From assembly GCA_030762895.1 (NCBI GenBank), contig CM061070.1, forward strand, positions 76,123,804 through 76,187,803: DNA of 64,000 nucleotides, in the 5' to 3' direction. The first letter of the stretch is position 1. Every line of letters begins with the position of its first letter. This DNA comes from Sophora flavescens (Eukaryota; Streptophyta; Magnoliopsida; Fabales; Fabaceae). Below the pieces are notes generated by a model. It was not told the origin of the DNA, made no database searches, and worked only from the letters and a program-made list of their open reading frames with translations. The position numbers were made by a program, and so were the translations under genes. Of this stretch, positions 21,078-31,242 are shown piece by piece.

Positions 21078-22674
21078 GATCAACCAATCTCAATATTAAA
21101 AACACACCAAATAGACCTAATATCAGGTATACACCAATATAACCAAATCCGAAGAAATATCTATATCAAGTATACATCAATTACTAACACACCAAATAGA
21201 CCCAAAATCAATATCAAGTATACATCATACAAATATCTAATGTTATAAAAGTTTTCCATACTAATATAACCAAATCCGAAGAGAACCAATATATCAAGAA
21301 AATGTCAAACACATCAATGATACTACTCAAACCCATCATCAGATCCATCTCCCTCATTTTGCTGATTATCCTGGTTAGTAGATGAAGGTGGATGCAAAGG
21401 TGGTGCAATAGAACGACCCTTAGCGAATCTCTCCATGAACTGACGCATTTGTTCCCGCATTAAACGATTGTCCTCCCAAGATGAATGAATCAACTCCTCG
21501 TTAGATTCCTGTCGTATCTTAAGGTTCTTATTTTCGACCGTCAAATTTGTAACTAAATCTCTCATACGCTCTTACTCAACTTGGGAGATGCCCTCAGAGG
21601 ATGACGTGGATGAGGTAGAAGGTCTATATTTCCCACCCTCTGTACCTAAGCAATATATGCATCCCTTCTTGCTTGCACCCTGAACAACATCCAAGAAAAT
21701 GTTGTTGTCAGACTGTTGGCTGGACGTATCATCCCCAAGTGTCTGCTGTGAGTCTCTCTGAAATGTGTCGTTCATACTCAGTCTAGAAACAAAAATTTGT
21801 GTTAGTCATTCAAAGTACTAGTAAATGTCAAAGGAAAACATGCTTAAAAAGTTGTAACTTACAGCAACCGTTCTTGATTTCTCAGACACCCAATTCGAAC
21901 AATCCCCTTTCACTGTGTGTGTTTTTTGAAATATGTCCCAGCAACTTGGATTCACATCATGGGATGTTTTCTGAAACAACAAAGACCAAAAGAAAACAAT
22001 CAACACAAAAAAGGATGATCTAAAAGCACAAAATGAACACAAATAGAGTAAAAAATGTGCAGTGCATCTTAGTCTCAATCATAAAGCACCTTTAATTTGT
22101 AAATTTGTAAGCTACTATGAAGCTATAGGTGACTGGAACTAACCGTAAGTATGTCATTTTCCCCTTCATGTCTACAATTAGATTTAAGAATGCAATATTT
22201 GATGTTGATCTATATGATGCATACAAAAGCAGAGCACCAATTAATGTGAATGGCTAACCAAACCTGAAACCCCTGAACTGTCCCTCTCTCCCTCCCTCCC
22301 ATCATTAAAATGTATGAGTAAATGAGGTATCATTGGGAATGTCAACATGTATGACTACAGTGGTTGTTAACCTTTCTCGCTGACTCTTTGCCTAATGTTG
22401 ACTTTGTTATGACACATCTTTATAATTTAAAAGTAGAACAGTGCTTGAGATTAACATCTCAAGCTCTTAAGTGATAGAGGATATAGTTCAGTCAACAACA
22501 ATGAAGCAAGTTGCAACCTCAACCTGAAGTCTAAACTAATTTATTCATAGTACCACAGAGACGTAGGCAGCAACTTCAACTATGCATACCACGTCCAAAT
22601 GAAGATCAAGTAAGAAACATGAAACCAGAGAAAGGGGATAGCAATTAAGAACTGAGAACCACAAAGAGAGGAAG
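21078..22674 (-). mobile_element. Remnant of a minus-strand CACTA element
   Basis: It contains the two 3' exons of a Transposase_24-type gene, described separately, and otherwise AT-rich sequence. 21078-21320 has several near-repeats of CACACCAAATAGACC and TCAAGTATACATCA. No terminal inverted repeat was recognised. 21990-22674 holds nothing I can identify and ends at the LTR starting at 22675. Confidence 0.5.
21323..21970 (-). pseudogene. C-terminal exons of a CACTA Transposase_24-type protein
   Basis: On the minus strand an exon at 21970-21863 has a clear acceptor and GT donor and encodes DIFQKTHTVKG followed by SNWVSEKS, the family's F.KTH and serine-rich block. The next exon, 21782-21323, encodes NIFLDVVQGASKKGCIYCLG, matching the family's KKGRVYGLG signature. 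A coiled-coil region (LTVENKNLKIR, MREQMRQFMERF) and a short acidic tail follow. One in-frame TAA interrupts VE*ERMRDL at about 21569, and the frame across the exon junction is shifted. It is the same protein type as at 45736-46347 but clearly diverged. Confidence 0.7.
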
Positions 22675-25264
22675 TGTAACATTCCTCCCCAAGGGTAATT
22701 TAGTCTTTTCATTTTACTTTTTTCATGGGTGTGTTTGAATCCTTTTATATTTCTTAAATGTGAAATTGTATGGTGGATTTATTTAGTGAGGTTAATTAAT
22801 TGTGAATTGAAATGGAATGGAAATATTATTTTTATTTTTAGTATCAAACACACACCCACTTATTTTAATCCAACTTACCTATCACTATCCTCAAATCTCC
22901 TTAAGTCACCAATACTCTTCAAGGATATCTAACCTTCATTGGTCAAGTTTTATTTTTATTATTGGGTCAAACCAGAAGCCCACTGTCCAAGAGCTCTCCA
23001 AGAGCCCATTTTTCCTTCTAAACCCGGATCCACCACCCACATCACATTTAGTTCCTATTCTCTAACCCTGGCAGCCACACTCATCTTCTTCCTTCTCCCA
23101 AATAAAACAGCAGCCACACTCATCACAGCAGCCACACTCATCTTCTTCCTTCTCCCAAATGAAACCCTAGCCGCCACCTACTCCTCCTCCCTCACTATCA
23201 TTTTCGTCCCAAAATGGTGCTTTCCTTTCCACCAATTTCAACTCATCAAATACCTAAATCAAGAAAAATAGACAACATGCAAGACCTCTAGAATTTCGAA
23301 AATAGGAGCACAAATCAGATTAGGGAAGAAGCACAAGGAGATCAACACTCACCACTTTCAATCTACCACTTGGTTAGGTGAGTTTTGTTGTTTGTAACAT
23401 TGGGTAACCATAAATCCAAATTTCTTGTTAATTGTTCTAATTGTTTCTGTGGAAAGCCTATTTTGATCTGATATATGCTTGTTGACAACTGGGTTTTCGA
23501 ATTGCATGTTGATTAGAGGTAGTTTTTGATAAAAATTGACAAGGGGCTCCAAATCCTCCAAACCCGTAATGCACCCTTGTTAGTGTTTTATCCATAACTT
23601 CCTCCATAGGGCTTGTTTCGAAGTGATCTTTGTACCATCAGAAAATAGACTTGTTTTAATTCGAAATAGGTTTGGAACTATTCAATTTCATTGATTATCA
23701 AGGGAGAAAAATAACATGCAATCTGATGTTTGTCCTAGACACTCTGTGCTGACACTGTCTTAGTATTTAGATTGTAGAAAACTGTAAAAATATTGGATTG
23801 ACTTGATTCATGCTTTAATAGAAAATAGATAGAATTTTTAACAATATAGGTTTTGGAACGATTCAATTTCATTGATTATCAAGGGAGAAAAATAACATGC
23901 AATCTGCTGTTTGTCCCGGAGACTCTGTGCTGACACTGTCTTAGTATTTAAATTGTAGAAAACTGTAAAAAAAATTGGATTGACTTGATTCCTACTTTAA
24001 TATAAAATAGATAGAATTTTTAACAATATAGGCTTTGGAACGATTCAATTTCATTAAGTATTGAATGATAAAAATTATATTTAATTTGCTGCTTGTACTG
24101 ATAATTCTGAACTGGAACTGTCTTAATATTTAAATTGTATTAAATTGTCCAAATATCGGTTTAAGTTGACTCATGTGCTAATAGAAAGTAGACAGAATTT
24201 TTAACAACCCAGGCTTGGATTTTTTGAATTCGAGTTGGTATTGGTGTAGGAATCTCCATTTCAATTTACTGAAAATTCAGCTACTAGTTTTCAAATTTGA
24301 TAACACTTGAATTTTTGCATGATCCTAGCTTCTTGGTTTTGGACACTTGAGATTGGTTATAATGTATTGTCGACATGCTTAGTTTTAACTAGTGTTATAT
24401 GAACTCCTAACTGTTTGGGATTAGAAGTTCAGACTGTGGAATAAATGGTGGGAATGATAACTTTAGTCTTTATCCTCCAAATTGTGATAAATTAAGTTTT
24501 ATTGAATCGATGGCTTAGGTTTTTTTCTTGTAAGTTCACTCTTGATGTCCTAACTGTGTTTGGATTATTTCTCTTAATCAAATTAAAGTGAAGTATAGCA
24601 GGGCATTAAAAATCTAAAATGGTCTATATTTTGGTGAGACAATTGTTTCGGAACCAAATTAGCCATTAAGGCCACATAAGTAATTGTGGGTGAGTTATGT
24701 TTTTGTAAGTCCTTCAATTTCTTGAAGGCTAGGATATGGTACTAGCAATTAAGGGGACGCCTGATTGTTGTCATAGAGCTCGACTGCCATATCAAGAATC
24801 TATTAAACTAGAATACTACAAGTCCCTCACACTTGAAGTTATCTAGTAAATGTTTTAAGTTAAAGTGCCCATGCTCATACTCATTTTGGGTTGTTTATTT
24901 GAATTTATTTGTTTATATATGTATGTATATCCTTGCTTGAAGCAAAGCTCACTGAGAATTATTTTTCTCACTAGGCTCTCTATTGTTTCATATAAGCAGG
25001 TTTAGGTCCTTCGAAGGATTAAGGAGATAAAGAAGGAATTTCTTTAACTCGATGTTTCATGGGAGCCTTAATATGTAACTGTCGGCTTCATAAACTGATT
25101 AAATGAAGTCCGAGAGTAGTTGCTTGTGTAATGATTTTCTTTTGATTGTTTTTTTTTAGTTGGTAAGGTGATGTGTGACCATTATGTTAAGACTATCTAT
25201 ATGACTATCATTGTAATGTGGATGTCTTGTGTTTTCTTTTGAGACACTCAGTTAAGGCATTACA
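22675..25264 (+). mobile_element. 5' LTR of the Ty3/gypsy element, 2.59 kb
   Basis: It begins TGTAACATTCCTCCCC and ends AAGGCATTACA. The same sequence recurs inverted at 31243-33650 and again as plus at 35633-37783 (truncated). The PBS follows five bases after the LTR. The LTR contains a short duplicated CAGCCACACTCATCTTCTTC segment near 23070-23160 and the 181-bp tandem array described separately. Confidence 0.95.
23671..24211 (+). repeat. 181-bp tandem repeat within the LTR, three units
   Basis: Units start TTTGGAAC at 23671, 23852 and 24034. The first two are nearly identical and the third is diverged. The truncated 3' LTR has the same three units (36631, 36811, 36991). The inverted LTR keeps only two, with boundaries near 32461 and 32641. 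Confidence 0.85.
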
Positions 25265-25268
25265 TTTT

Positions 25269-25279
25269 TGGTATCAGAG
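25269..25279 (+). other. Primer binding site for initiator tRNA-Met
   Basis: TGGTATCAGAG lies just inside the 5' LTR and is complementary to the 3' end of plant initiator tRNA-Met, the usual primer of this class. Confidence 0.9.
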
Positions 25280-25414
25280 AAGTTCAATCTAATTGAACTG
25301 TGGATAGTTTTACATAGTATCGTTGTGCTTGAATTTCCCATTTATTTTTCTAAATGCCAACTTACTAAGTATTAAGCCTGATCAACTTGATATTGGTATG
25401 TGGTATGCAGAATC

Positions 25415-26710
25415 ATGAGTGAGGAAACTACATGCCGCGGAGGAAGAGGAAGAGGAAGAGGCGCTCCTGAGTGGTTGGATGAGTTTATGCAGGTCGTACG
25501 GGATCAGACTATGGCTACTAATAATCTTCTCCATCACCAAACTCAGGTTGGAGGACTAGCACCACCTCAGGATGAGGCCAACCGTATTTTCTTCCAATTT
25601 CTCAAACTTGACCCACCTGCTTTCTCCGAGATTAAACATGCTCTGGATGCTTATCATTGGATAGAAGCAATGGAGCATATTTTTGAGATTATACAGTGTA
25701 CCGAGGAACAAAAGGTTTCTTTTGCCACTCATATGCTAAAGAAGGAAGCTGCAAATTGGTGGAACATGAAGGCTCACATGACCGTTGTGGGGACACCCTT
25801 GGATTGGGAGCATTTCCAAGGGGTTTTTCTTAACAAATATATTCCCTTCAACCTCAGGAAACAGAAAGAAAGAGAATTCATGGAACTAAAGCAAGGGAAC
25901 ATGTCGGTAGCTCAATATGTAGCAAAATTTGAAGATTTGGCAAGACATGCTTCGCAGGCAAGTTACGCTCCAAATGAAGAATGGAAGATAGATCAGTTTC
26001 GTTGGGGCTTGAGAGCTGATATCAAGAATTGTTTGGCTCAGACCAGATTTACTGAATACCCTACCATTGTCCAACAAGCTTATGTGGCGGAAGAAAGTTT
26101 GCAAGAATTAGAAGTGGAGAATCAGAAGAAATGGCTTAAGAATAAGAATGAAGGTAAACACCATCAACAACTCAAAGTAAAAGGGAGTTTGGATAAAGGT
26201 AAGCAGGTGCAAACATCTAACTCTCCCAGAAGAGTTGGATGCCCAAAATGTGGGAAGAAACATGGTGGGGAGTGCTTGGCTGGTCAGAATGTTTGCTATT
26301 CTTGCAAGCAGCCGGGACACTCTTCCCCGTCTTGTCCTCTCTTGAAGAAGAAGGGAGTTGCCATTCCTGGTAACCAATCCTCTGGAAGAGTTTCCACTCT
26401 CAGTGGTAAGAAAGCTAAGGGAAAAGATGGTCTGATAAAAGGTACCGGCCTCCTTAACCAAGAATATGTTGTTATTCTTTTTGATTCTGGGGCAACCCAT
26501 TCTTTTGTCTCTTGTGAATGTGCTTTACGTCTACAACTGTCTTTATCCTCTCTGCCATACCCTTTATCTGTGTCTACCCCTGCAGAGGGCAGCATTGAAA
26601 CTTCTCTTGTTTGTGAAAATTGTATACTGGAAATATCCAATAGGGTGTTTCTAGTTAACTTGATTTGCTTGCCCCTAAAAGATCTAGTTGTCATTTTAGG
26701 TATGGATTGA
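25415..26710 (+). pseudogene. Ty3/gypsy gag and protease, stopped at a conserved W
   Basis: The likely start is ATG 25415 (MSEETTCRGGRGRGRG, an RG-rich N-terminus). The retrotransposon gag domain covers about residues 60-190 and includes DAYHWIEAMEHIFEI and EREFMELKQGNMSVAQY. A CPKCGKKHGGEC motif and the zinc knuckle CYSCKQPGHSSPSC follow. The aspartic protease active site is DSGATHSF near 26485. The frame ends at TGA 26708-26710, where the inverted copy has TGG (GMDWLSAN), a G-to-A change. One codon is also missing after AANWW compared with the inverted copy. Gag would form the particle and protease would process it. Confidence 0.9.
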
Positions 26711-27841
26711 CTATCAGCCAATCAAGTTGTACTAAATTGTCCAGAAAAGTCTATAATTTTCCTATCTCCGGGAGAAAATCCCAAAGAGATATGTCCTTCC
26801 TTGCTTGCTAGTGTGTCACAAATTAACCAATGCCTAAATAGTGGGGAACCCGTGTTCATGTGTATACTTTCTTCAAGTTCTAAGGAAAATGTGGATGTCG
26901 CAACTATCCCTGTAGTGAGTGAATTCATAGATGTCTTTCCAGAAGACATACTCTCCCTACCTCCTGAAAGGGAGATTGAATTCTCCATAGATTAGGTTCC
27001 TGATGCGGGACCAATATCTATTGCACCCTATAGAATGTCCCCTTTGGAATTGAAAGAACTTAAGGCTCAATTAGAGGATTTAATAGAAAAGCAATTCATT
27101 CGACCTAGTGCCTCTCCTTAGGGTGCGCCTGTTCTATTGGTTAAAAAAAAGATGGGAGTATGAGGCTCTGTGTGGATTACAGACAGCTTAATAAGATAAC
27201 CATTAAAAATAAGTATCCACTACCTCGAATAGATGACCTGTTAGATCAGCTTAGAGGAGCCTCGGTATTCTCAAAAATTGATCTGAGGTCGGGATATCAC
27301 CAAATAAGGATTAAGTCTGAAGAAATACCCAAGTCAGTGTTTAGAACCCGATATGGGCATTACAAGTATCTAGTTATGCCTTTTGGCTTAACGAATGCTC
27401 CAGCGGTCTTCATGAACTACATGAACCGTATCTTTCGACCCTTCTTGGATGAGTTTGTCGTGGTTTTCATTGATGATATCCTTATCTATTCCAAGAGTTT
27501 TCAAGAACATGAAGAACATCTTAGGATTGTCTTGCAAATACTCCGAGAAAAGTGGTTGTTTGCTAAGCCAGAAAAGTGTGAGTTTTGACTGACTGAAGTG
27601 AAGTTTTTAGGACATGTAATTTCACAAGAAGGGGTAGAAGTAGACCCCAGTAAGGTTGATGCTGTCCTTAATTGGGAAAGACCTAAGAACATTATCGAGG
27701 TTAGGAGTTTTCTAGGTTTGGCAGGATATTACCGAAGGTTTATAAGGGGATTTTTATAGTTAGCCCTACCCTTAACCCGCTTAACCCGCAAGGGTAATCC
27801 TTTCGAGTGGGATAAAAAGTGTGAAAAGAGTTTCCTTGAAC
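26711..27841 (+). pseudogene. Ty3/gypsy reverse transcriptase region, multiply interrupted
   Basis: After the protease stop the frame continues through FIDVFPEDILSLPPE, hits TAG at 26994 (SID*VPD) and a second TAG in SASP*GAP, where the inverted copy has W. It then loses one base in the A-run near 27147. The RT palm follows from 27160: LCVDYRQLNKITIKNKYPLP, FSKIDLRSGYHQIRI and the catalytic FIDDILIYS. It breaks at TGA 27586 in CEF*LTEVKFLGH and again at a TAG near 27758. All tested W losses are G-to-A transitions. Confidence 0.9.
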
Positions 27842-29049
27842 TCAAAGCCCGTTTGACCTCGGCTCCTGTGTTGACCATTCCAGACCCAGCCTTAGGATTT
27901 GAAGTTTATAGTGATGCATCCTTAAAAGGCTTAGGATGTGTTTTGATGCAGAATAGGCAGGTAGTGGCTTATGCCTCTCGCCAGTTGAGACCTCATGAAG
28001 AAAACTATCCTACCCATGACCTGGAGTTAGCAGCCATAGTTTTTGCTCTAAAGATATGGAGACATTATCTTTATGGAGCAAAATTCGAAGTATTTAGCGA
28101 TCATAAGAGCTTGAAGTATCTTTTTGATCAGAGGGAACTTAACATGAGACAGAGGAGGTGGATGGAGTTCCTCAAGGATTATGAGTTTGAGTTGAAGTAC
28201 CACCCAGGAAAGGCAAATGTAATAGCAGATGCTTTAAGCCGGAAGTCTCTTCACATCTCATCCATGATGTTACATGAGTTGAAACTATTGGAAGATTTCC
28301 GTAACTTTAACCTAAATGTTATTGTGGGTCCCAATAGCATTTATTTGAGCCACCTTAAGATCAATTGTGATTTTAGAACTCAAATTAGACATGCTCAACT
28401 TCGGGACGAGGACCTACAAGCTAGGAAAAATCAACTTGGCTTCTCCGAAGCCAGGGATGGAACCCTCATCTTTCATGAGAGAATATGCATTCCAAATGAT
28501 GAAGAGATTAAAAGACAAGTGTTAGAGGAAGCCCATAAGAGTAGTTTTTCAATACATCCTGGTTCTACTAAGATGTATCAAGACCTTAGAAAGATGTACT
28601 GGTGGCCAGGAATGAGGAATGATGTTGCCAAATTTGTTTCTCACTGTTTAGCGTGTCAAAAGGTCAAGATCGAGCATCAACGACCCTCAGGCATGCTCCA
28701 ACCCTTAGAAATACCTGAGTGGAAATGGGAGAACATATCCATGGACTTCGTTGTAGGTTTACCTCGCACTCAGGCAGGGCATGATTCTATTTGGGTGATA
28801 GTGGACAGATTGACTAAGTCCGCCCACTTCCTACCTGTTAAGACCTCTTACAATATGGCTAAACTAGCAAAGGTGTTCATAAGCGAAATAATGAGGTTGC
28901 ATGGGGTGCCAGTTAGCATTGTGTCGGATAAGGATCCTAAGTTCACTTCTAGGTTCTGGAAGGCTTTTCACCAAGCCTTGGGTACTCGGTTGAACTTTAA
29001 TACTGCCTACCATCCCCAGTCAGATGGTCAGACAGAGAGAACCATCCAA
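27842..29049 (+). pseudogene. RNase H and integrase, first copy (3' truncated at rearrangement)
   Basis: The stretch stays open from the RNase H start. FEVYSDASLKGLGCVLMQ holds the first catalytic D, and DHKSLKYLFDQRELN is the usual mid-domain block. The integrase zinc finger has H...H in HPGSTKMYQ context and CLACQKVK. The DDE core shows the first D in ISMDFVVGLP, the second in IVSDKDPKF and the E in SDGQTERTIQ. The sequence then runs into the inverted RT at ACCATCCAA (29041-29049). The C-terminal integrase, chromodomain-like end, PPT and LTR are missing. The whole 1.2-kb segment is repeated at 33652-34850. Confidence 0.9.
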
Positions 29050-29388
29050 GAAGGGTCGAAAGATGCGGTTCATGTAGTTCATGAAGACCGCTGGAGCATT
29101 CGTTAAGTCAAGAGGCATAACTAGATACTCGTAATGCCCATATCGGGTTCTAAACGCTGACATGGGTATATCTTCAGACTTAATCCTTATTTGGTGATAT
29201 CCCGACCTCAGATCAATTTTTGAGAATACCGAGGCTCCTCTAATCTGATCTAACAGGTCATCTATTCGAGGTAGTGGATACTTATTTTTAATGGTTGTCT
29301 TATTAAGCTGTCTGTAATCCACACAGAGCCTCATACTCCCATCTTTTTTTTTTAACCAACAGAACAGGCACACCCCAAGGAGAGGCAC
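29043..29388 (-). pseudogene. Inverted RT fragment
   Basis: The minus strand encodes LKKKDGSMRLCVDYRQLNK through FSKIDLRSGYHQIR to NRIFRPFLD, then stops being RT at CATCCAA (29043-29049), the junction with the plus-strand integrase. The A-run that is one base short in the plus copy is in frame here. The catalytic DD motif is beyond the junction and absent. Confidence 0.9.
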
Positions 29389-31092
29389 TAGGTCGAATGA
29401 ATTGCTTTGCGATTAAATCCTCTAATTGAGCCTTAAGTTCTTTCAATTCCAAAAGGGACATTCTATAGGGTGCAATAGATATTGGTCCCGCATCAGGAAC
29501 CTAATCTATGGAGAATTCAATCTCCCTTTCAGGAGGTAGGGAGAGTATGTCTTCTGGAAAGACATCTATGAATTCACTCACTACAGGGATAGTTGCGACA
29601 TCCACATTTTCCTTAGAACTTGAAGAAAGTATACACATGAACACGGGTTCCCCACTATTTAGGCATTGGTTAATTTGTGACACACTAGCAAGCAAGGAAG
29701 GACATATCTCTTTGGGATTTTCTCCCGAAGATAGGAAAATTATAGACTTTTCTGGACAATTTAGTACAACTTGATTGGCTGATAGCCAATCCATACCTAA
29801 AATGACATTTAGATCTTTTAGGGGCAAGCAAATCAAGTTAACTAGAAACACCCTATTGGATATTTCCAGTATACAATTTTCACAAATAAGAGAAGTTTCA
29901 ATGCTTCCCTCTGCAGGGGTAGACACAGATAAAGGGTGTGGCAGAGAGGATAAAGACAGTTGTAGACGTAAAGCACATTCACAAGAGACAAAAGAATGGT
30001 TGCCCCAGAATAAAAAAGAATAACAACATATTCTTGGTTAAGGAGGCCGGTACCTTTTATGAGACCATCTATACCCTTAGCTTTCTTACCACTGAGAGTG
30101 AAAACTCTTCCAGAGGATTGGTTACCAGGAATGGCAACTCCCTTCTTCTTCAAGAGAGGACAAGACGGGGAAGAGTGTCCCGACTGCTTGCAAGAATAGC
30201 AAACATTCTGACCTGCCAAGCACTCCCCACCATGTTTCTTCCCACATTTTGGGCATCCAACTCTTCACGGGAGAGTTAGATGTCCTGCACCTGCTTACCT
30301 TTATCCAAACTCCCTTTTACTTTGAGTTGTTGATGGTGTTTACCTTCATTCTTATTCTTAAGCCATTTCTTCTGATTCTCCACTTCTAATTCTTGCAAAC
30401 TTTCTTCCGCCACATAAGCTTGTTGGACAATGGTAGGGTATTCAGTAAATCTGGTCTGAGCCAAACAATTCTTGATATCAGCTCTCAAGCCCCATCGAAA
30501 CTGATCTATATTCCATTCTTCATTTGGAGCGTAACTTGCCTGCGAAGCATGTCTTGCCAAATCTTCAAATTTTGCTACATATTGATCTACCGACATGTTC
30601 CCTTGCTTTAGTTCCATGAATTCTCTTTCTTTTCGTTGCCTCGAGGTTGAAGGGAATATATTTGTTAAGAAAAACCCCTTGGAAATGCTCCCAATCCAAG
30701 GGTGTCCCCACAACGGTCATGTGAGCCTTCATGCCCTTCCACCAATTTGCAGCTTCCTTCTGTAGCATATGAGTGGCAAAAGAAACCTTTTGTTCCTCGG
30801 TACACTGTATAATCTCAAAAATCTGCTCCATTGCTTCTATCCAATGATAAGCATCCAGAGCATATTTAATCTCAGAGAAAGCAGGTGGGTCAAGTTTGAG
30901 AAATTGGAAGAAAATACGGTTGGCCTCATCCTGAGGTGGTGCTAGTCCTCCAACCTGAGTTTGGTGATGGAGAAGATTATTAGTAGCCATAGTTTGGTCC
31001 CGTACGACCTGCATAAACTCATCCAACCACTCAGGAGCACCTCTTCCTCTACCTCTTCATCTTCCTCCGCGGCCTGTAGTTTCCTCACTCAT
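29389..31092 (-). pseudogene. Inverted gag and protease, interrupted
   Basis: ATG 31092 begins MSEETTGRGGR followed by a TGA where the plus copy has arginine. The gag domain has an extra codon compared with the plus copy (AANWWKGMKAH) and a frameshift near 30640 (NLEATKRK instead of NLRKQKE). The zinc knuckle reads CYSCKQSGHSSPSC. The protease motif is damaged (YSGAT where the plus copy has DSGAT) and shifts frame. The section 29926-29501 includes the intact GMDWLSAN and the same SID-stop-VPD TAG as the plus copy. The copy is defective but carries a different set of lesions. Confidence 0.88.
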
Positions 31093-31227
31093 GATTCTGC
31101 ATACCACATACCAATATCAAGTTGATCAGGCTTAATACTTAGTAAGTTGGCATTTAGAAAAATAAATGGGAAATTCAAGCACAACGATACTATGTAAAAC
31201 TATCCACAGTTCAATTAGATCGAACTT

Positions 31228-31238
31228 CTCTGATACCA
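31228..31238 (-). other. PBS of the inverted copy
   Basis: CTCTGATACCA is the reverse complement of TGGTATCAGAG. It lies four bases from the inverted LTR and confirms that copy's orientation. Confidence 0.9.
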
Positions 31239-31242
31239 AAAA

